Shown here: one piece after another, positions 41,050 to 49,114 of the stretch
Layout of the letters: each line of letters opens with the position of its first letter
Numbering within the stretch: position 1 is the stretch's first letter
Source: Eubacteriales bacterium
Lineage (GTDB): Bacteria; Bacillota; Clostridia; Oscillospirales; Oscillospiraceae
Assembly: GCA_030533415.1 (NCBI GenBank)
Contig: JAUNJE010000003.1
Coordinates: 54,413 to 118,412, forward strand
Length of the DNA: 64,000 bases
Direction: 5' to 3'
Translations under genes and position numbers: made by a program
Notes under the pieces: generated by a model
The model's database searches: none
The model's input: only the letters and a program-made list of their open reading frames with translations
Told to the model about the DNA's origin: nothing

Positions 41050-41559
41050 TCAAAAAAACAGTCTGACCGTCAGCGACGCCATGAAGAAGCCCACGAAGTC
41101 GGCAAACAGAGCGGCGGGGATGGTATAGCGGGTTTTGCGGATCCCTGCCGCGCCGAAATAGACGCTGATGGTGTAAAAGGTGGTCTCCGTGGACCCCAGC
41201 ATGACGGCGGCGGTTCGCCCCACCAGGGAGTCCACCCCATATTCCGCCATCAGCTCCGCCCCCACCGCCAGGGCAGCGCTGCCACTGATGGGGCGGACCA
41301 GCACCAGCATGGCGGTTTCCGGCGGGATGCCCAGGCAGGAAAACACTGGGGCGAGAATGCCGCTCAGCAGTTCCATGGCCCCGGAGGAACGTAGCATATG
41401 TACGGCAGTCAGCAGCAGGATCAGGGTTGGTAGGATGGAAAGAAGCAGCTTTAATCCCTCCGAAGCACCCTGGAGCATGATATCATAGGCATTCTCCTTT
41501 TTTCGCAGGGCCAGGGCGGCCGTCAGGAACAGGAGCAGGGGAACGATGTAGTCCGTCAT
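41050..41559 (-). CDS. spmB: Spore maturation protein B
   Basis: 169 residues, about five transmembrane helices, nucleoside-recognition/gate domain. SpmB with SpmA is needed for spore core dehydration. Signatures: LRKKENAYDIMLQGASEGLKLLLSILPTLILLLTAVHMLRSSGAM (start), VLVRPISGSAALAV and MLGSTETTFYTISVYFGAAGIRKTRYTIPAALFADFVGF. Start ATG at 41559 overlaps the spmA stop (ATGA), so the two are translationally coupled. Longer in-frame opening upstream belongs to a shadow frame of spmA. Confidence 0.93.
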   Translation of the reverse strand: MTDYIVPLLLFLTAALALRKKENAYDIMLQGASEGLKLLLSILPTLILLLTAVHMLRSSGAMELLSGILAPVFSCLGIPPETAMLVLVRPISGSAALAVGAELMAEYGVDSLVGRTAAVMLGSTETTFYTISVYFGAAGIRKTRYTIPAALFADFVGFFMASLTVRLFF

Positions 41560-42128
41560 CTGCGCCATACCTTTCCCAGCAGCCATGCGGCCGTTACCCC
41601 CAATCCCGCCGAAAGCAGACTGGTGATCCACACGGCCGGGAGAATGTCGAAGGGGGTGGCGCAGCCCAGGGAACTGCGGATTGCCGCGACATTGGCGGGG
41701 ATCAGCTGAATGGAGGCGGTGTTCAGCACGATGAGCCTGCACAGCTCGTCCGTCGCGGCATCGCCCTGCTTCAGACGCTGCGCGGCCCGGATGCCCATAG
41801 GCGTAGCGGCGTTTCCCAGTCCCAGAAAATTGGCGCAGATGTTTGCGCTCAGATCCCTGGCCAGAGCGGGGTTTTTCTTCGTGGACGGGAACAGCCTGTG
41901 GAGCAAAGGCCGCATCAGCCGGGAAAGCCCGTCTGCTACACCGGTTGCTTCCATCAGCCTGCCGACGCCTGTCCACAGGCAGATGGCTCCGGCCATGGAA
42001 ACGGCCACCGTGACCCCCGCCTGCGCCCCCTGAAGGGCCGCCCTGGCCAGGGCGGCGCCGCTGCCGGAAGCAAAAGAACAGAGAATGCTGGCCAGCACAA
42101 TGCCCGTCCATATCCAGCTCATCACCAT
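41556..42128 (-). CDS. spmA: Spore maturation protein A
   Basis: 190 residues, membrane protein, partner of SpmB. Signatures: GITVAVSMAG-like AGVTVAVSMAGAICLWTGVGRLMEATG (about 40-66), NICANFLGLGNAATPMGIRAAQ (about 102-123) and the STASIQLIPANVAAIRSSLG-type segment NTASIQLIPANVAAIRSSLG. ATG at 42128 is preferred because GAGGAGG lies 7 bases upstream; ATG 42134 would overlap it. First gene of spmAB. The pair confirms a spore-forming lifestyle together with spoVAC. Confidence 0.93.
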   Translation of the reverse strand: MVMSWIWTGIVLASILCSFASGSGAALARAALQGAQAGVTVAVSMAGAICLWTGVGRLMEATGVADGLSRLMRPLLHRLFPSTKKNPALARDLSANICANFLGLGNAATPMGIRAAQRLKQGDAATDELCRLIVLNTASIQLIPANVAAIRSSLGCATPFDILPAVWITSLLSAGLGVTAAWLLGKVWRR

Positions 42129-42218
42129 GTGCATCCCTCCTCTGGTGTACAATATGCTGTTATTACCGGAAAATGTATGGGTATTTTCAACAAAATACGA
42201 GCATTTTTTCAAAAAGTA

Positions 42219-42248
42219 TTTGACTATTGCGTTCAAAGTTATTATAAT
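42219..42248 (+). promoter_or_regulatory. Promoter of AbrB-like gene
   Basis: -35 TTGACT (42219-42224), 18-bp spacer, -10 TATAAT (42243-42248), about 65 bases before the start, in the gap divergent from spmAB. Confidence 0.7.
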
Positions 42249-42314
42249 AATAAAATAAATAAGTCGTTACAGTATTCCTGTAACGGGAGAATATGACTGG
42301 AAGGAGCTGGCTGC

Positions 42315-42557
42315 ATGAAATCTACGGGGATTATTCGGAAGGTAGACGACCTGGGCAGGATCGTGCTGCCCATCGAACTGCGCCGTACGCTGGATATTGC
42401 GGAACGGGACGAACTGGAAATTTACATGGAGAATGACCGGATCATCTTGCAGAAGTTTGAACCGGCATGCGTTTTCTGTGGTTCTTCCCGGGGGCTTATT
42501 GCTTACCGTCAGAAAAACGTGTGTCAGGAATGCGTCAGAAAAATGGCAGAATATTAA
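42315..42557 (+). CDS. AbrB-family transition-state-type regulator with C-terminal Cys pairs
   Basis: 80 residues. Residues 1-48 are an AbrB/SpoVT swapped-hairpin DNA-binding domain (STGIIRKVDDLGRIVLPIEL, then LEIYMENDRIILQKFEP). Residues 52-73 hold C52xxC55 and C70xxC73, a probable small zinc finger, as in several clostridial AbrB relatives. Probably a dimeric global regulator of growth-phase or sporulation genes. ATG with GGAAGGAG upstream, strong promoter, short bidirectional terminator downstream. Confidence 0.88.
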   Translation: MKSTGIIRKVDDLGRIVLPIELRRTLDIAERDELEIYMENDRIILQKFEPACVFCGSSRGLIAYRQKNVCQECVRKMAEY

Positions 42558-42563
42558 AAATGG

Positions 42564-42596
42564 CCCTGAATGACCAATGTCATTCAGGGTCTTTTA
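42564..42596. terminator. Bidirectional terminator between AbrB gene and rsmI
   Basis: 10-bp stem CCCTGAATGA / TCATTCAGGG with a 6-nt loop, followed by TCTTTTA on the plus strand; the other side is AT-rich. Confidence 0.8.
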
Positions 42597-43416
42597 ATGC
42601 AATCGTATAGACGGCGTTTTTGGGGAGGTCAAGCTCTTTGGCGGTCTGCTTGACCGCGTCCTTGCGGCTCAGGCCCTCCGCAATCAGCTGGCTGACACGC
42701 AGGGCGGCGTCAGTCTCCGGGATGGTCTCCTTTTCCCCTTCGGGGGCGCCTGCCACGATCAGGACGAATTCTCCCCTGGGAGGCGTTTCGGCATAGCGCT
42801 TTGCCGCTTCGCCCAAGGTGGTGCGGACCACTTCCTCGTGAAGCTTGGTCAGCTCCCGGCAAAGGCTGATGGGGCGTTCTGCGCCAAAGGCGTCCCGCAG
42901 GTCCTCCAAAGTGGCCGCCAGCTTGTGGGGGGCCTCGTAGAAGATCATGGTGCGCCGTTCCGCTTTCAGGGATTCCAGGTGCTCCCGCCGGCTTTTCTTC
43001 GCCGTGGACAGAAATCCCTCGAAGCAGAACCGCCCCGTGGCCTGGCCGGAAATGCTCAGAGCCGTAATGGCGGCGCAGGGGCCGGGAATGGCGCAGACGG
43101 TGATGCCCGCCTGGGCGCATTGCCTGACCAGATCCTCGCCGGGATCGGAAATGGCGGGGCTTCCCGCGTCGGATACCAGCGCGCAGGTCTCGCCGGCCAG
43201 GATGCGTTCCACGATTTGATCGCCCTTGAAGGTCTTGTTATGCTCGTAGTAGCTGACAAGGCTTTTTTTGATGCCAAGATGGTTCAGAAGCTTCAGGGTT
43301 ACCCGGGTATCCTCCGCGGCGATGAAGTCCGCGTTTTCCAGGGTTTCCCGGCATCGGATGGAGATATCCCCCAGGTTGCCGATGGGGGTGGGGACGAGGT
43401 AAAGTGTTCCAGGCAT
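42580..43416 (-). CDS. rsmI: 16S rRNA (cytidine(1402)-2'-O)-methyltransferase
   Basis: Tetrapyrrole-methylase-fold enzyme that 2'-O-methylates C1402 in the decoding centre. 278 residues. Signatures: GTLYLVPTPIGNLGDIS (3-19), AEDTRVTLKLLNHLGI, CALVSDAGSPAISDPGEDLVRQ (about 83-104), IPGPCAAITALSISG. Full length with an extra C-terminal HTH-like stretch (AEGLSRKDAVKQTAKELDLPKNAVY), common in Firmicutes. ATG preceded by AGGAGG. The stop codon lies within the right arm of the terminator. Confidence 0.95.
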   Translation of the reverse strand: MPGTLYLVPTPIGNLGDISIRCRETLENADFIAAEDTRVTLKLLNHLGIKKSLVSYYEHNKTFKGDQIVERILAGETCALVSDAGSPAISDPGEDLVRQCAQAGITVCAIPGPCAAITALSISGQATGRFCFEGFLSTAKKSRREHLESLKAERRTMIFYEAPHKLAATLEDLRDAFGAERPISLCRELTKLHEEVVRTTLGEAAKRYAETPPRGEFVLIVAGAPEGEKETIPETDAALRVSQLIAEGLSRKDAVKQTAKELDLPKNAVYTIALKDPE

Positions 43417-43424
43417 AGTGAGCC

Positions 43425-43530
43425 TCCTGTAGACAGTGTGGAGTTAGGAGTGAGGAGTTAGGAGTGAAAAGATGCGCTTTTGTCAATTGAGTGGTTATAA
43501 TTTTCCATTTTCAATTCTCAATTTTCCATT
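43425..43530. repeat. Short direct repeats in rsmI-methyltransferase gap
   Basis: GGAGTTAGGAGTGA occurs twice in tandem around 43440-43466, followed by AT-rich TTCAATTCTCAATTTTCC resembling the AATTG tract at 40939. The second half overlaps the 3' end of the methyltransferase gene. Non-coding low-complexity DNA. Confidence 0.5.
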
Positions 43531-44221
43531 TTTCCAAGTGGTAGACGCTTTGGAAATACGGTGTGGGGGTTCCGTCGGAGTTGTACAGTACGAATTCTTC
43601 CCATACAAGGCCCGGCTTCGCGCCCTTGCGGAACTGCAAAAGGATCAGGTTGACGGGAGCGCCCTCTCTGTGCCGCAGAAGGCACAGCCGCTTGGCCTCC
43701 AGGCCGGCTTCCGCGCCCCGGGCGATCAGCTCAGCCAGCCGTTCCGGGCGGTGGACCAGGAAAAAGTCCCCGCCGAATTTCAGCGCCCAGCCTGCCGCCT
43801 GAAACAGCTCCGCCGGAGAGCAGGTGTCCTCCCGCCGTGCCAGGGGCGTGGCATTACTGGCGGGACCGCCGGAAAAATAGGGGGGATTGGAAATGCAGCA
43901 GCTGTAGCTGCCGGGAGAAAACTTCTCAGATACCGACCGCAGGTCGGCGCATATACTTTCCATGCGGGCCGAAAGTCCGTTGCGGCGGATGTTGCCGAGA
44001 GCTGCCGCATGGGCGTTCTCATCCAGCTCGATGCCCGTAACGGTGCAGTCCGGGTCCTTGGCACACAGCAGCAGCCCCAGTGTCCCGCAGCCGGAACCCA
44101 GATCCAGAACATGGGCCTGTTTTGGCAGTCTGGCAAAATGGCTGAGTACCATGGAGTCGGTGCTTAAGGGGAATGCCCCCTGGGGAAGCCCCAGAATAAA
44201 GCCGTTGGAAAGGGATTCCAC
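43511..44221 (-). CDS. tRNA1(Val) A37 N6-methyltransferase-like protein
   Basis: 236 residues, class I SAM-dependent methyltransferase. SAM motif VLDLGSGCGTLGLLLCAK (about 37-54), acidic ligand GIELDENAHA and catalytic NPPYF (about 110-114), which marks amino-group N-methylation; the arrangement is like TrmN6/YfiC. Start uncertain: GTG at 44221 is chosen because AGGTGGTGAT lies just upstream; GTG at 44230 or 44233 would overlap that site. Promoter TTGCGC-N17-TATAAT on the minus strand. Neighbour rsmI is also an RNA methyltransferase, a pairing seen in other Firmicutes. Confidence 0.82.
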   Translation of the reverse strand: MESLSNGFILGLPQGAFPLSTDSMVLSHFARLPKQAHVLDLGSGCGTLGLLLCAKDPDCTVTGIELDENAHAAALGNIRRNGLSARMESICADLRSVSEKFSPGSYSCCISNPPYFSGGPASNATPLARREDTCSPAELFQAAGWALKFGGDFFLVHRPERLAELIARGAEAGLEAKRLCLLRHREGAPVNLILLQFRKGAKPGLVWEEFVLYNSDGTPTPYFQSVYHLEKWKIEN

Positions 44222-44250
44222 TGGTATCACCACCTGGATAGGATGAGCGT

Positions 44251-44279
44251 ATTATACAATAAAAAATTGGCCTGCGCAA
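44251..44279 (-). promoter_or_regulatory. Promoter of TrmN6-like gene
   Basis: Minus strand: -35 TTGCGC (44274-44279), 17-bp spacer, -10 TATAAT (44251-44256). The -35 lies inside the ferredoxin terminator hairpin. Confidence 0.55.
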
Positions 44280-44295
44280 GCGCTGCGCAGGCCAA
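44267..44295 (-). terminator. Terminator of ferredoxin gene
   Basis: 12-bp perfect stem TTGGCCTGCGCA / TGCGCAGGCCAA, 5-nt loop, followed on the minus strand by TTTTTTATTG. Confidence 0.85.
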
Positions 44296-44314
44296 TCTCG
44301 GGTTTTGAAGAAAA

Positions 44315-44485
44315 TTAGCCTTCCTCGATAGCTTCGGCGGGGCACTGATCAGCGCAGGAACCGCAGGAGACGCAGATATCGGGATTGATCTCGTACTTGC
44401 CGTCGCCCTCGGAAATCGCTTCGACGGGGCACTGGTCGGCACAGGAGCCGCAAGCGACACAAGCGTCAGTAATGTTGTAAGCCAT
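44315..44485 (-). CDS. 2[4Fe-4S] ferredoxin
   Basis: 56-residue clostridial-type ferredoxin, a cytoplasmic low-potential electron carrier. Two cluster motifs with exact spacing: C9-C12-C15...C19 (CVACGSCADQCP) and C38-C41-C44...C48 (CVSCGSCADQCP), showing the internal duplication. ATG at 44485 follows GGAGGT at 7 bases. High-expression style codons, own promoter and strong terminator fit an abundant protein. Confidence 0.97.
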   Translation of the reverse strand: MAYNITDACVACGSCADQCPVEAISEGDGKYEINPDICVSCGSCADQCPAEAIEEG

Positions 44486-44522
44486 GGTATTACCTCCATA
44501 AATCTTGTATGTTTTGCACGTT

Positions 44523-44569
44523 AGGTATGTAACGTACCTCCATTGTAGCATGTATTTCGGAAATTGCAA
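44523..44569 (-). promoter_or_regulatory. Ferredoxin promoter with inverted repeat at start site
   Basis: Minus strand: -35 TTGCAA (44564-44569), 16-bp spacer, -10 TACAAT (44542-44547). Immediately downstream, AGGTACGTTACATACCT (44523-44539) is an imperfect palindrome at the expected transcription start, a possible operator or 5' mRNA hairpin. Confidence 0.55.
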
Positions 44570-44674
44570 TTCCTTTTTCAAAAATTTTTGAATAATTTTT
44601 TTCGCCCTTGGCGATGCTTTTCCGGAAAAAGAAAGTACTTTTGAAGTTAACTTTGGCTAACCAGGAGGGATAAT

Positions 44675-46999
44675 TTGCGTTACCATATGCTAACTGCCGA
44701 CCTGATCCAAAGAGCCGGGAAGATGGCCAAAACCATGGGCCACAGTTATGTTGGCTCGGTGCATCTGCTGCTGGTGATGGCCCGGGAACCGGGTATCACC
44801 GGGCAGCTTCTGCGGCTGCTGGGGGTCGACCCGGATATGACGGAGGCCATGGCCCAGCTGCTCTACGGCGCCGGGACGCCGGACCTTCCGCTGCCCCAGG
44901 GACTGACCGGAGAGGCCAGGGGAATCCTGCACAGCGCCGCCCAGGAGGCGAAGCAGCAGAACAGCCGGGAGATCCAGCCATACCATTTGCTTTTGGCCAT
45001 GGCCCGGCGGGAAAATTCGGCGGCGGGAGAACTTCTGCGGCTGAACGGTGTCAGCGCGGATGCGCTGTTTACCCATACGGTGGATTATTTGCGTTGGGAG
45101 CAGGCTGCTCCCGTGAAAGGAAAGAAGGAGGCGGTCACTACGAAGCTTTTGGAACAATTCAGTGAGGATCTTATTGCCAAAGCATCCACAATGGAGCCGG
45201 TCATCGGACGGGAGAAGGAGATCGACACGGTTATCGGTATTCTATGCCGGAAAAATAAGAATAACCCCGCCCTGGTGGGAGAACCGGGGGTGGGCAAAAC
45301 GGCCATTGCTGAGGGGCTTGCCCAGCGGATGGCCATGGGCAACGTGCCGCCCCAGCTGAAAGACAAACGGCTGGTGAGCTTGAATATGGCGAGCCTGGTG
45401 GCGGGCACGAAGTACCGGGGAGAATTTGAGGAGCGGCTGCGGGATGTACTGTCGGAGATCCGGCGCAGCGGGGACGTAATTTTGTTTGTGGATGAAATGC
45501 ACACCATCGTCGGCGCTGGCGCGGCGGAGGGAGCCATTGACGCGGCAAATATCTTTAAGCCGGCTTTGGGCCGGGGTGAGCTGCAGATGCTGGGGGCCAC
45601 CACCCGGGAGGAGTACCGCAAATATATTGAAAAGGATGCCGCTCTGGAACGCCGGTTCCGTCCGGTGGCGGTGGAGGAGCCTTCCGAGGATGCAGTGCTT
45701 GCCATCCTTCGGGCGCTGAAACCGGGCCTGGAACGGCACCACCATCTGCGGATCACCGAGGAAGCGCTAAAGGAGTCGGTGCGGTTGTCGGTACGCTATC
45801 TGCCTGACCTGTATCTGCCCGATAAGGCCATCGATTTGCTGGACGAGGGCGCTGCCCGGGCGAGGATGGAGGAAATGCAGAATTCCCGGGGCGGTGCCGT
45901 TCGGAAGGAATTGGAACAGGAGCTGCAGGGCGCGGTACGGGAGCGGAAATTTGAAAAGGCCGCGGAGCTGCGGGACAAAATGCAGCATCTTTCCAAGCCT
46001 GCGGAGAACCGCCGGAGCCGCAGCGTAACGGCGGCGGACATTGCCTGGGTGGTTTCCGCCAGAACGGGCATTCCCGTGGGCCGGCTGACAGCCGGCGAGC
46101 GGGAGCGGCTGCTTTCTTTGGAAGGGCTGCTGTCCAGCCAGGTTGTGGGACAGGAAAAAGCCGTCAGCGCCGTGGCGGAAGCGGTTCGCCGGGGATATTC
46201 CGGCATCCGGGACGCGAACCGTCCCATTGCGTGCCTGCTGTTCACAGGCCCCACAGGCGTAGGCAAAACGGAGCTTTGCCGGGCCTTGGCGGAGGAGGTC
46301 TACGGCAGCCGGGAAGCCATGATCCGCCTGGACATGACGGAATATATGGAAAAGCAGTCCGTTTCCCGGCTGATCGGCGCGCCTCCCGGCTATGTGGGCT
46401 ACGAGGAAGGCGGCAAGCTGACGGAGGCGGTGCGCCGCCGCCCGTATTGCCTGGTGCTGCTGGACGAACTGGAAAAGGCCCACCCGGATGTGCTGGGCAT
46501 TCTGCTGCAGATCATGGAAGAGGGAGTCCTGACGGATTCCACCGGCCGGCGGGTCAGCTTCAAGAACGCCATTGTTGTCATGACCTCCAATGTGGGCGGA
46601 CAGCTCCGGGGGGAAGGCCTGGGCTTCTGCGCCGTTGGAAAGGACGCGGAGATGGGGGATGCCCTGCGGCAGGCCTTTTCCCCGGAATTCCTGGGACGCC
46701 TGGATCAGACGGTGCGCTTTGAGGAGCTGGGCAAAGGGGCCATGGAGGCCATTGCCGGAAAATATCTTTATCAGCTTCAGGAGCGGACCCAAGCACTGGG
46801 GACCCAGCTTCAATATCCCCAGGAACTGACTGCCTTCCTGCTGGGAAAGTGTCCGGGGAAGGACGGCGCCAGGCAGCTGCGCCGCTTGGTGCAAACTGAA
46901 GTGGAAGGGCCGCTGGCAAGCTTCCTGCTGCGCTGCTCCCGCAAGCCCAGCCGGGTTAAACTGCGGCTGGAGGAGGGAAATATTTCCTTTTGTTCGTAA
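44675..46999 (+). CDS. clpC: ATP-dependent Clp protease ATP-binding subunit ClpC-type
   Basis: 774 residues, slightly shorter than usual. Clp_N repeats (about 1-140), first AAA+ module with [15 protein letters not shown] (about 204-218) and [15 protein letters not shown], a UVR motif (about 415-440, [21 protein letters not shown]), and a second AAA+ with [17 protein letters not shown] (about 526) and [13 protein letters not shown]. It unfolds substrates for ClpP. Start TTG at 44675, six bases after AGGAGG; the next ATG is too far. No ctsR, mcsA or mcsB beside it and no CtsR heptad seen upstream, so the regulation differs from the Bacillus-type class III operon. Confidence 0.92.
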   Translation: MRYHMLTADLIQRAGKMAKTMGHSYVGSVHLLLVMAREPGITGQLLRLLGVDPDMTEAMAQLLYGAGTPDLPLPQGLTGEARGILHSAAQEAKQQNSREIQPYHLLLAMARRENSAAGELLRLNGVSADALFTHTVDYLRWEQAAPVKGKKEAVTTKLLEQFSEDLIAKASTMEPVIGREKEIDTVIGILCRKNKNNPALVGEPGVGKTAIAEGLAQRMAMGNVPPQLKDKRLVSLNMASLVAGTKYRGEFEERLRDVLSEIRRSGDVILFVDEMHTIVGAGAAEGAIDAANIFKPALGRGELQMLGATTREEYRKYIEKDAALERRFRPVAVEEPSEDAVLAILRALKPGLERHHHLRITEEALKESVRLSVRYLPDLYLPDKAIDLLDEGAARARMEEMQNSRGGAVRKELEQELQGAVRERKFEKAAELRDKMQHLSKPAENRRSRSVTAADIAWVVSARTGIPVGRLTAGERERLLSLEGLLSSQVVGQEKAVSAVAEAVRRGYSGIRDANRPIACLLFTGPTGVGKTELCRALAEEVYGSREAMIRLDMTEYMEKQSVSRLIGAPPGYVGYEEGGKLTEAVRRRPYCLVLLDELEKAHPDVLGILLQIMEEGVLTDSTGRRVSFKNAIVVMTSNVGGQLRGEGLGFCAVGKDAEMGDALRQAFSPEFLGRLDQTVRFEELGKGAMEAIAGKYLYQLQERTQALGTQLQYPQELTAFLLGKCPGKDGARQLRRLVQTEVEGPLASFLLRCSRKPSRVKLRLEEGNISFCS

Positions 47000-47067
47000 T
47001 TTTATAGAACGGATGTGCGAAAATATCCGGTTTTTCGGCGGAAAACGAAAAATCCACAAGAAAAAGA

Positions 47068-47096
47068 TTGATTTTTCGCGGCAATGGTAGTATACT
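47068..47096 (+). promoter_or_regulatory. Promoter of the dcw cluster
   Basis: -35 TTGATT (47068-47073), 17-bp spacer, -10 TATACT (47091-47096), about 55 bases upstream of mraZ. Confidence 0.75.
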
Positions 47097-47102
47097 GTCC
47101 GT

Positions 47103-47139
47103 AAATGGAGTAAAAGGGTAGTTAAGTGGAGCAAAAGGG
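47103..47139 (+). promoter_or_regulatory. Probable MraZ operator repeats
   Basis: Direct repeat TGGAGNAAAAGGG at 47106-47118 and 47127-47139, 21 bp apart. Read as A-rich plus (T/G)GG boxes there are four, at AAATGG, AAAAGGG, TTAAGTGG and AAAAGGG, about 10 bp apart. MraZ is known to bind tandem G-rich repeats between its promoter and start; the position fits. Confidence 0.65.
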
Positions 47140-47154
47140 AATGGAGGTGAGCAC

Positions 47155-47583
47155 ATGATCGGAAAATATCCTGCCAAGCTGGACGAGAAGAGCCGTCTTT
47201 TCGTTCCTTCCAAGCTGCGCGGGGAGCTGGGGGAAGCCTTTTTCGTCACCCTGGGTGTCAACTGCGGTCATCGCTGCCTCACCATCTATACCGCCGGGGA
47301 ATGGCAGAAGCTCTCCGAAAACTATAACGCTTTGAGCATTTCCCAGCGGGCCGGCGCCACCAGCCTGATTTTCATGAACGCGGCGGAGTGCACGCCCGAC
47401 AAGCAGTTCCGCTTTGGGCTGACGCCTTTCCTGCTGAGTTATGCGGGCATTGACCGGGAGGTCATGATCGTCGGCCGTGCCGGCCAGGCGGAGATCTGGT
47501 CCGCCAAGGAATTTGAAGCCTTCGAAGCGGAGAACCTGACCCCCGAAAAGCTGCTGGCATCCCTGGAGGCAATCGGGCTATGA
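47155..47583 (+). CDS. mraZ: Transcriptional regulator MraZ
   Basis: 142 residues, two AbrB-like half-domains: MIGKYPAKLDEKSRLFVPSKLR at the start and QFRFGLTPFLLSYAGIDREVMIVGRAGQAEIWS in the second half (family DxxxR and GRxxxxEIW elements present). Represses the dcw operon. ATG follows GGAGGTGAG. Overlaps rsmH by 4 bases (ATGA). Operator-like repeats precede it, so autorepression is expected. Confidence 0.95.
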   Translation: MIGKYPAKLDEKSRLFVPSKLRGELGEAFFVTLGVNCGHRCLTIYTAGEWQKLSENYNALSISQRAGATSLIFMNAAECTPDKQFRFGLTPFLLSYAGIDREVMIVGRAGQAEIWSAKEFEAFEAENLTPEKLLASLEAIGL

Positions 47584-48515
47584 GGGAATTTCACCATGTT
47601 TCCGTGCTGCTGGAGGAATGTATCGAAGGGTTGAATATCAAACCCGATGGAATCTATGTGGACGGCACCCTGGGAGGGGCCGGCCATTCCAGCCGTATCG
47701 CGGCAAAGCTGACGACCGGCCGGCTGGTCGGTATCGACCGGGATCCCGTTGCGCTGGACGCCGCGAGGAAGCGGCTGCAGCCTTATTTGGAGCGTGTAGA
47801 CCTGGTACACGCCAATTTCAGCCAGATGGATAATGCTCTTGATGAGTTGGGCATTGACTGCGTGGACGGCATTTTGCTGGACCTGGGCGTCTCCTCCCCC
47901 CAGTTGGATGACGGGGAGCGGGGCTTTTCCTATATGGTGGACGCACCATTGGATATGCGCATGAACCGAGCGGACGCCCAGGACGCCCACGTTATCGTCA
48001 ACAGCTGGTCTTATGAGGAGCTGAAAAGAATTTTGTATGAATACGGCGAAGAGCGCTATGCGCCCCAGATCGCCGCAGCCATTTGCCGCCGCAGGGAGGT
48101 ATCGCCCATTGAAACCACCCTGGAGCTGGCGGATATCATCCGCGGTGCCATGCCCGCTTCCGCCCTGCGGGAGAAGCAGCACCCTGCCAAGCGCAGCTTC
48201 CAGGCCATCCGCATCGCTGTAAATGACGAGCTGAACGACCTGTCCAAGGTCATGGAGGCCGCCATCCCCCGGCTGAACAGGGGGGGGCGCCTTGCGGTGA
48301 TCACCTTCCATTCCCTGGAGGACCGCATTGTAAAGAACGCTATGGCAAGTGCCGCCAAGGGCTGCACCTGCCCGCCAAGTTTCCCGGTCTGCGTCTGCGG
48401 GAAGAAGCCCCAGGTAAAACTCATCACCCGAAAGCCCATCGTTTCCGGGGAGACTGAGCTGGAGCGCAACCCCAGAGCCAGAAGCGCCAAGCTGCGGATC
48501 TGTGAGAAACTATAA
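47580..48515 (+). CDS. rsmH: 16S rRNA (cytosine(1402)-N4)-methyltransferase
   Basis: 311 residues, SAM-dependent. HVSVLLEECIEGL, VDGTLGGAGHSSRIA (about 25-39), GILLDLGVSSPQLDDGERGFSYMVDAPLDMRM (about 100-131) and FHSLEDRIVKN (about 243-253). It modifies the same nucleotide (C1402) as RsmI encoded at 42580-43416. Translationally coupled to mraZ. Confidence 0.97.
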   Translation: MREFHHVSVLLEECIEGLNIKPDGIYVDGTLGGAGHSSRIAAKLTTGRLVGIDRDPVALDAARKRLQPYLERVDLVHANFSQMDNALDELGIDCVDGILLDLGVSSPQLDDGERGFSYMVDAPLDMRMNRADAQDAHVIVNSWSYEELKRILYEYGEERYAPQIAAAICRRREVSPIETTLELADIIRGAMPASALREKQHPAKRSFQAIRIAVNDELNDLSKVMEAAIPRLNRGGRLAVITFHSLEDRIVKNAMASAAKGCTCPPSFPVCVCGKKPQVKLITRKPIVSGETELERNPRARSAKLRICEKL

Positions 48516-48538
48516 ACCCGCCCAGAGGGGAGAACACC

Positions 48539-49012
48539 ATGATCCAGAAACCAGAGATTCAATATGTCGGCCAGTTCTATATCTACGGCAGTGAAGCCCA
48601 GAAGCTGGAAGTCAAAAAGGAACGAAAAAAGGCCAAGACCCGCCTGCCCCTGGCGCGGCTGGAAAAAATTGAGAAAATATATGTGGATCCCGTGGCGCTG
48701 GTGAGTATTGCAGTGGCGGTGGTGATGCTGGTAGTCATGGCCGTTGGCATGCTGCAGCTCCGGGACGACTGGGCCGAATATGAAGCCATGTCCGGCTATG
48801 TTTCCCGGCTGAGGCAGGAAAACGCCCAGCTGAGCCGGGACTACCGGGAAAGCTTCGACCTGGAGGAGATCAGAGCCCAGGCCCTGGGTCTGGGGCTGGT
48901 CCCCGAAAGCGAGGTAACCAGCTTTTCCGTCACCGTGACGGTTCCCGAGCCGGAGCCGGAACGCACCTGGATCGATGACCTGATCTGGTTTTGGGAAGGA
49001 CTTTTTGCATAA
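48539..49012 (+). CDS. ftsL: Cell-division protein FtsL-like
   Basis: 157 residues: about 48 cytoplasmic residues with a Lys/Arg-rich stretch (KKERKKAKTR), one transmembrane helix (about 53-76), an extracytoplasmic leucine-zipper-like coiled coil (SGYVSRLRQENAQLSRDYRESFDLEEIRAQAL) and a Pro/Glu tail. Position between rsmH and the division PBP is diagnostic; sequence conservation in FtsL is low, so the call rests on topology and synteny. Forms the FtsL-FtsQ-DivIC complex. ATG with GGGGAGAACACC upstream. Confidence 0.85.
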   Translation: MIQKPEIQYVGQFYIYGSEAQKLEVKKERKKAKTRLPLARLEKIEKIYVDPVALVSIAVAVVMLVVMAVGMLQLRDDWAEYEAMSGYVSRLRQENAQLSRDYRESFDLEEIRAQALGLGLVPESEVTSFSVTVTVPEPEPERTWIDDLIWFWEGLFA

Positions 49013-49048
49013 ACGGCCCCGCGCCCCATACAATTAAGATAACAGCTG

Positions 49049-49083
49049 CAATGGGCGGCGAGGGATTCCCTTGCTGCCCATTG
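49049..49083 (+). other. Strong hairpin inside dcw operon
   Basis: CAATGGGCGGCGAGGG pairs with CCCTTGCTGCCCATTG (two G.T pairs) around a 3-nt loop, 16 pairs in all, between ftsL and the PBP gene. No U-tract follows, so it is not a normal terminator; it may be a processing or stability element. Confidence 0.65.
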
Positions 49084-49114
49084 ATGCCATATGTCTTAAG
49101 AAAGGCCGGTGCCT

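Noticed and set aside
41560-42111. Longer SpmB reading through spmA
   Set aside because: The frame is an overlap shadow; SpmB begins at the ATGA overlap with spmA and has normal length from there.
44585-44675. CtsR operator upstream of clpC
   Set aside because: No GGTCAAA-type heptad repeats are present.
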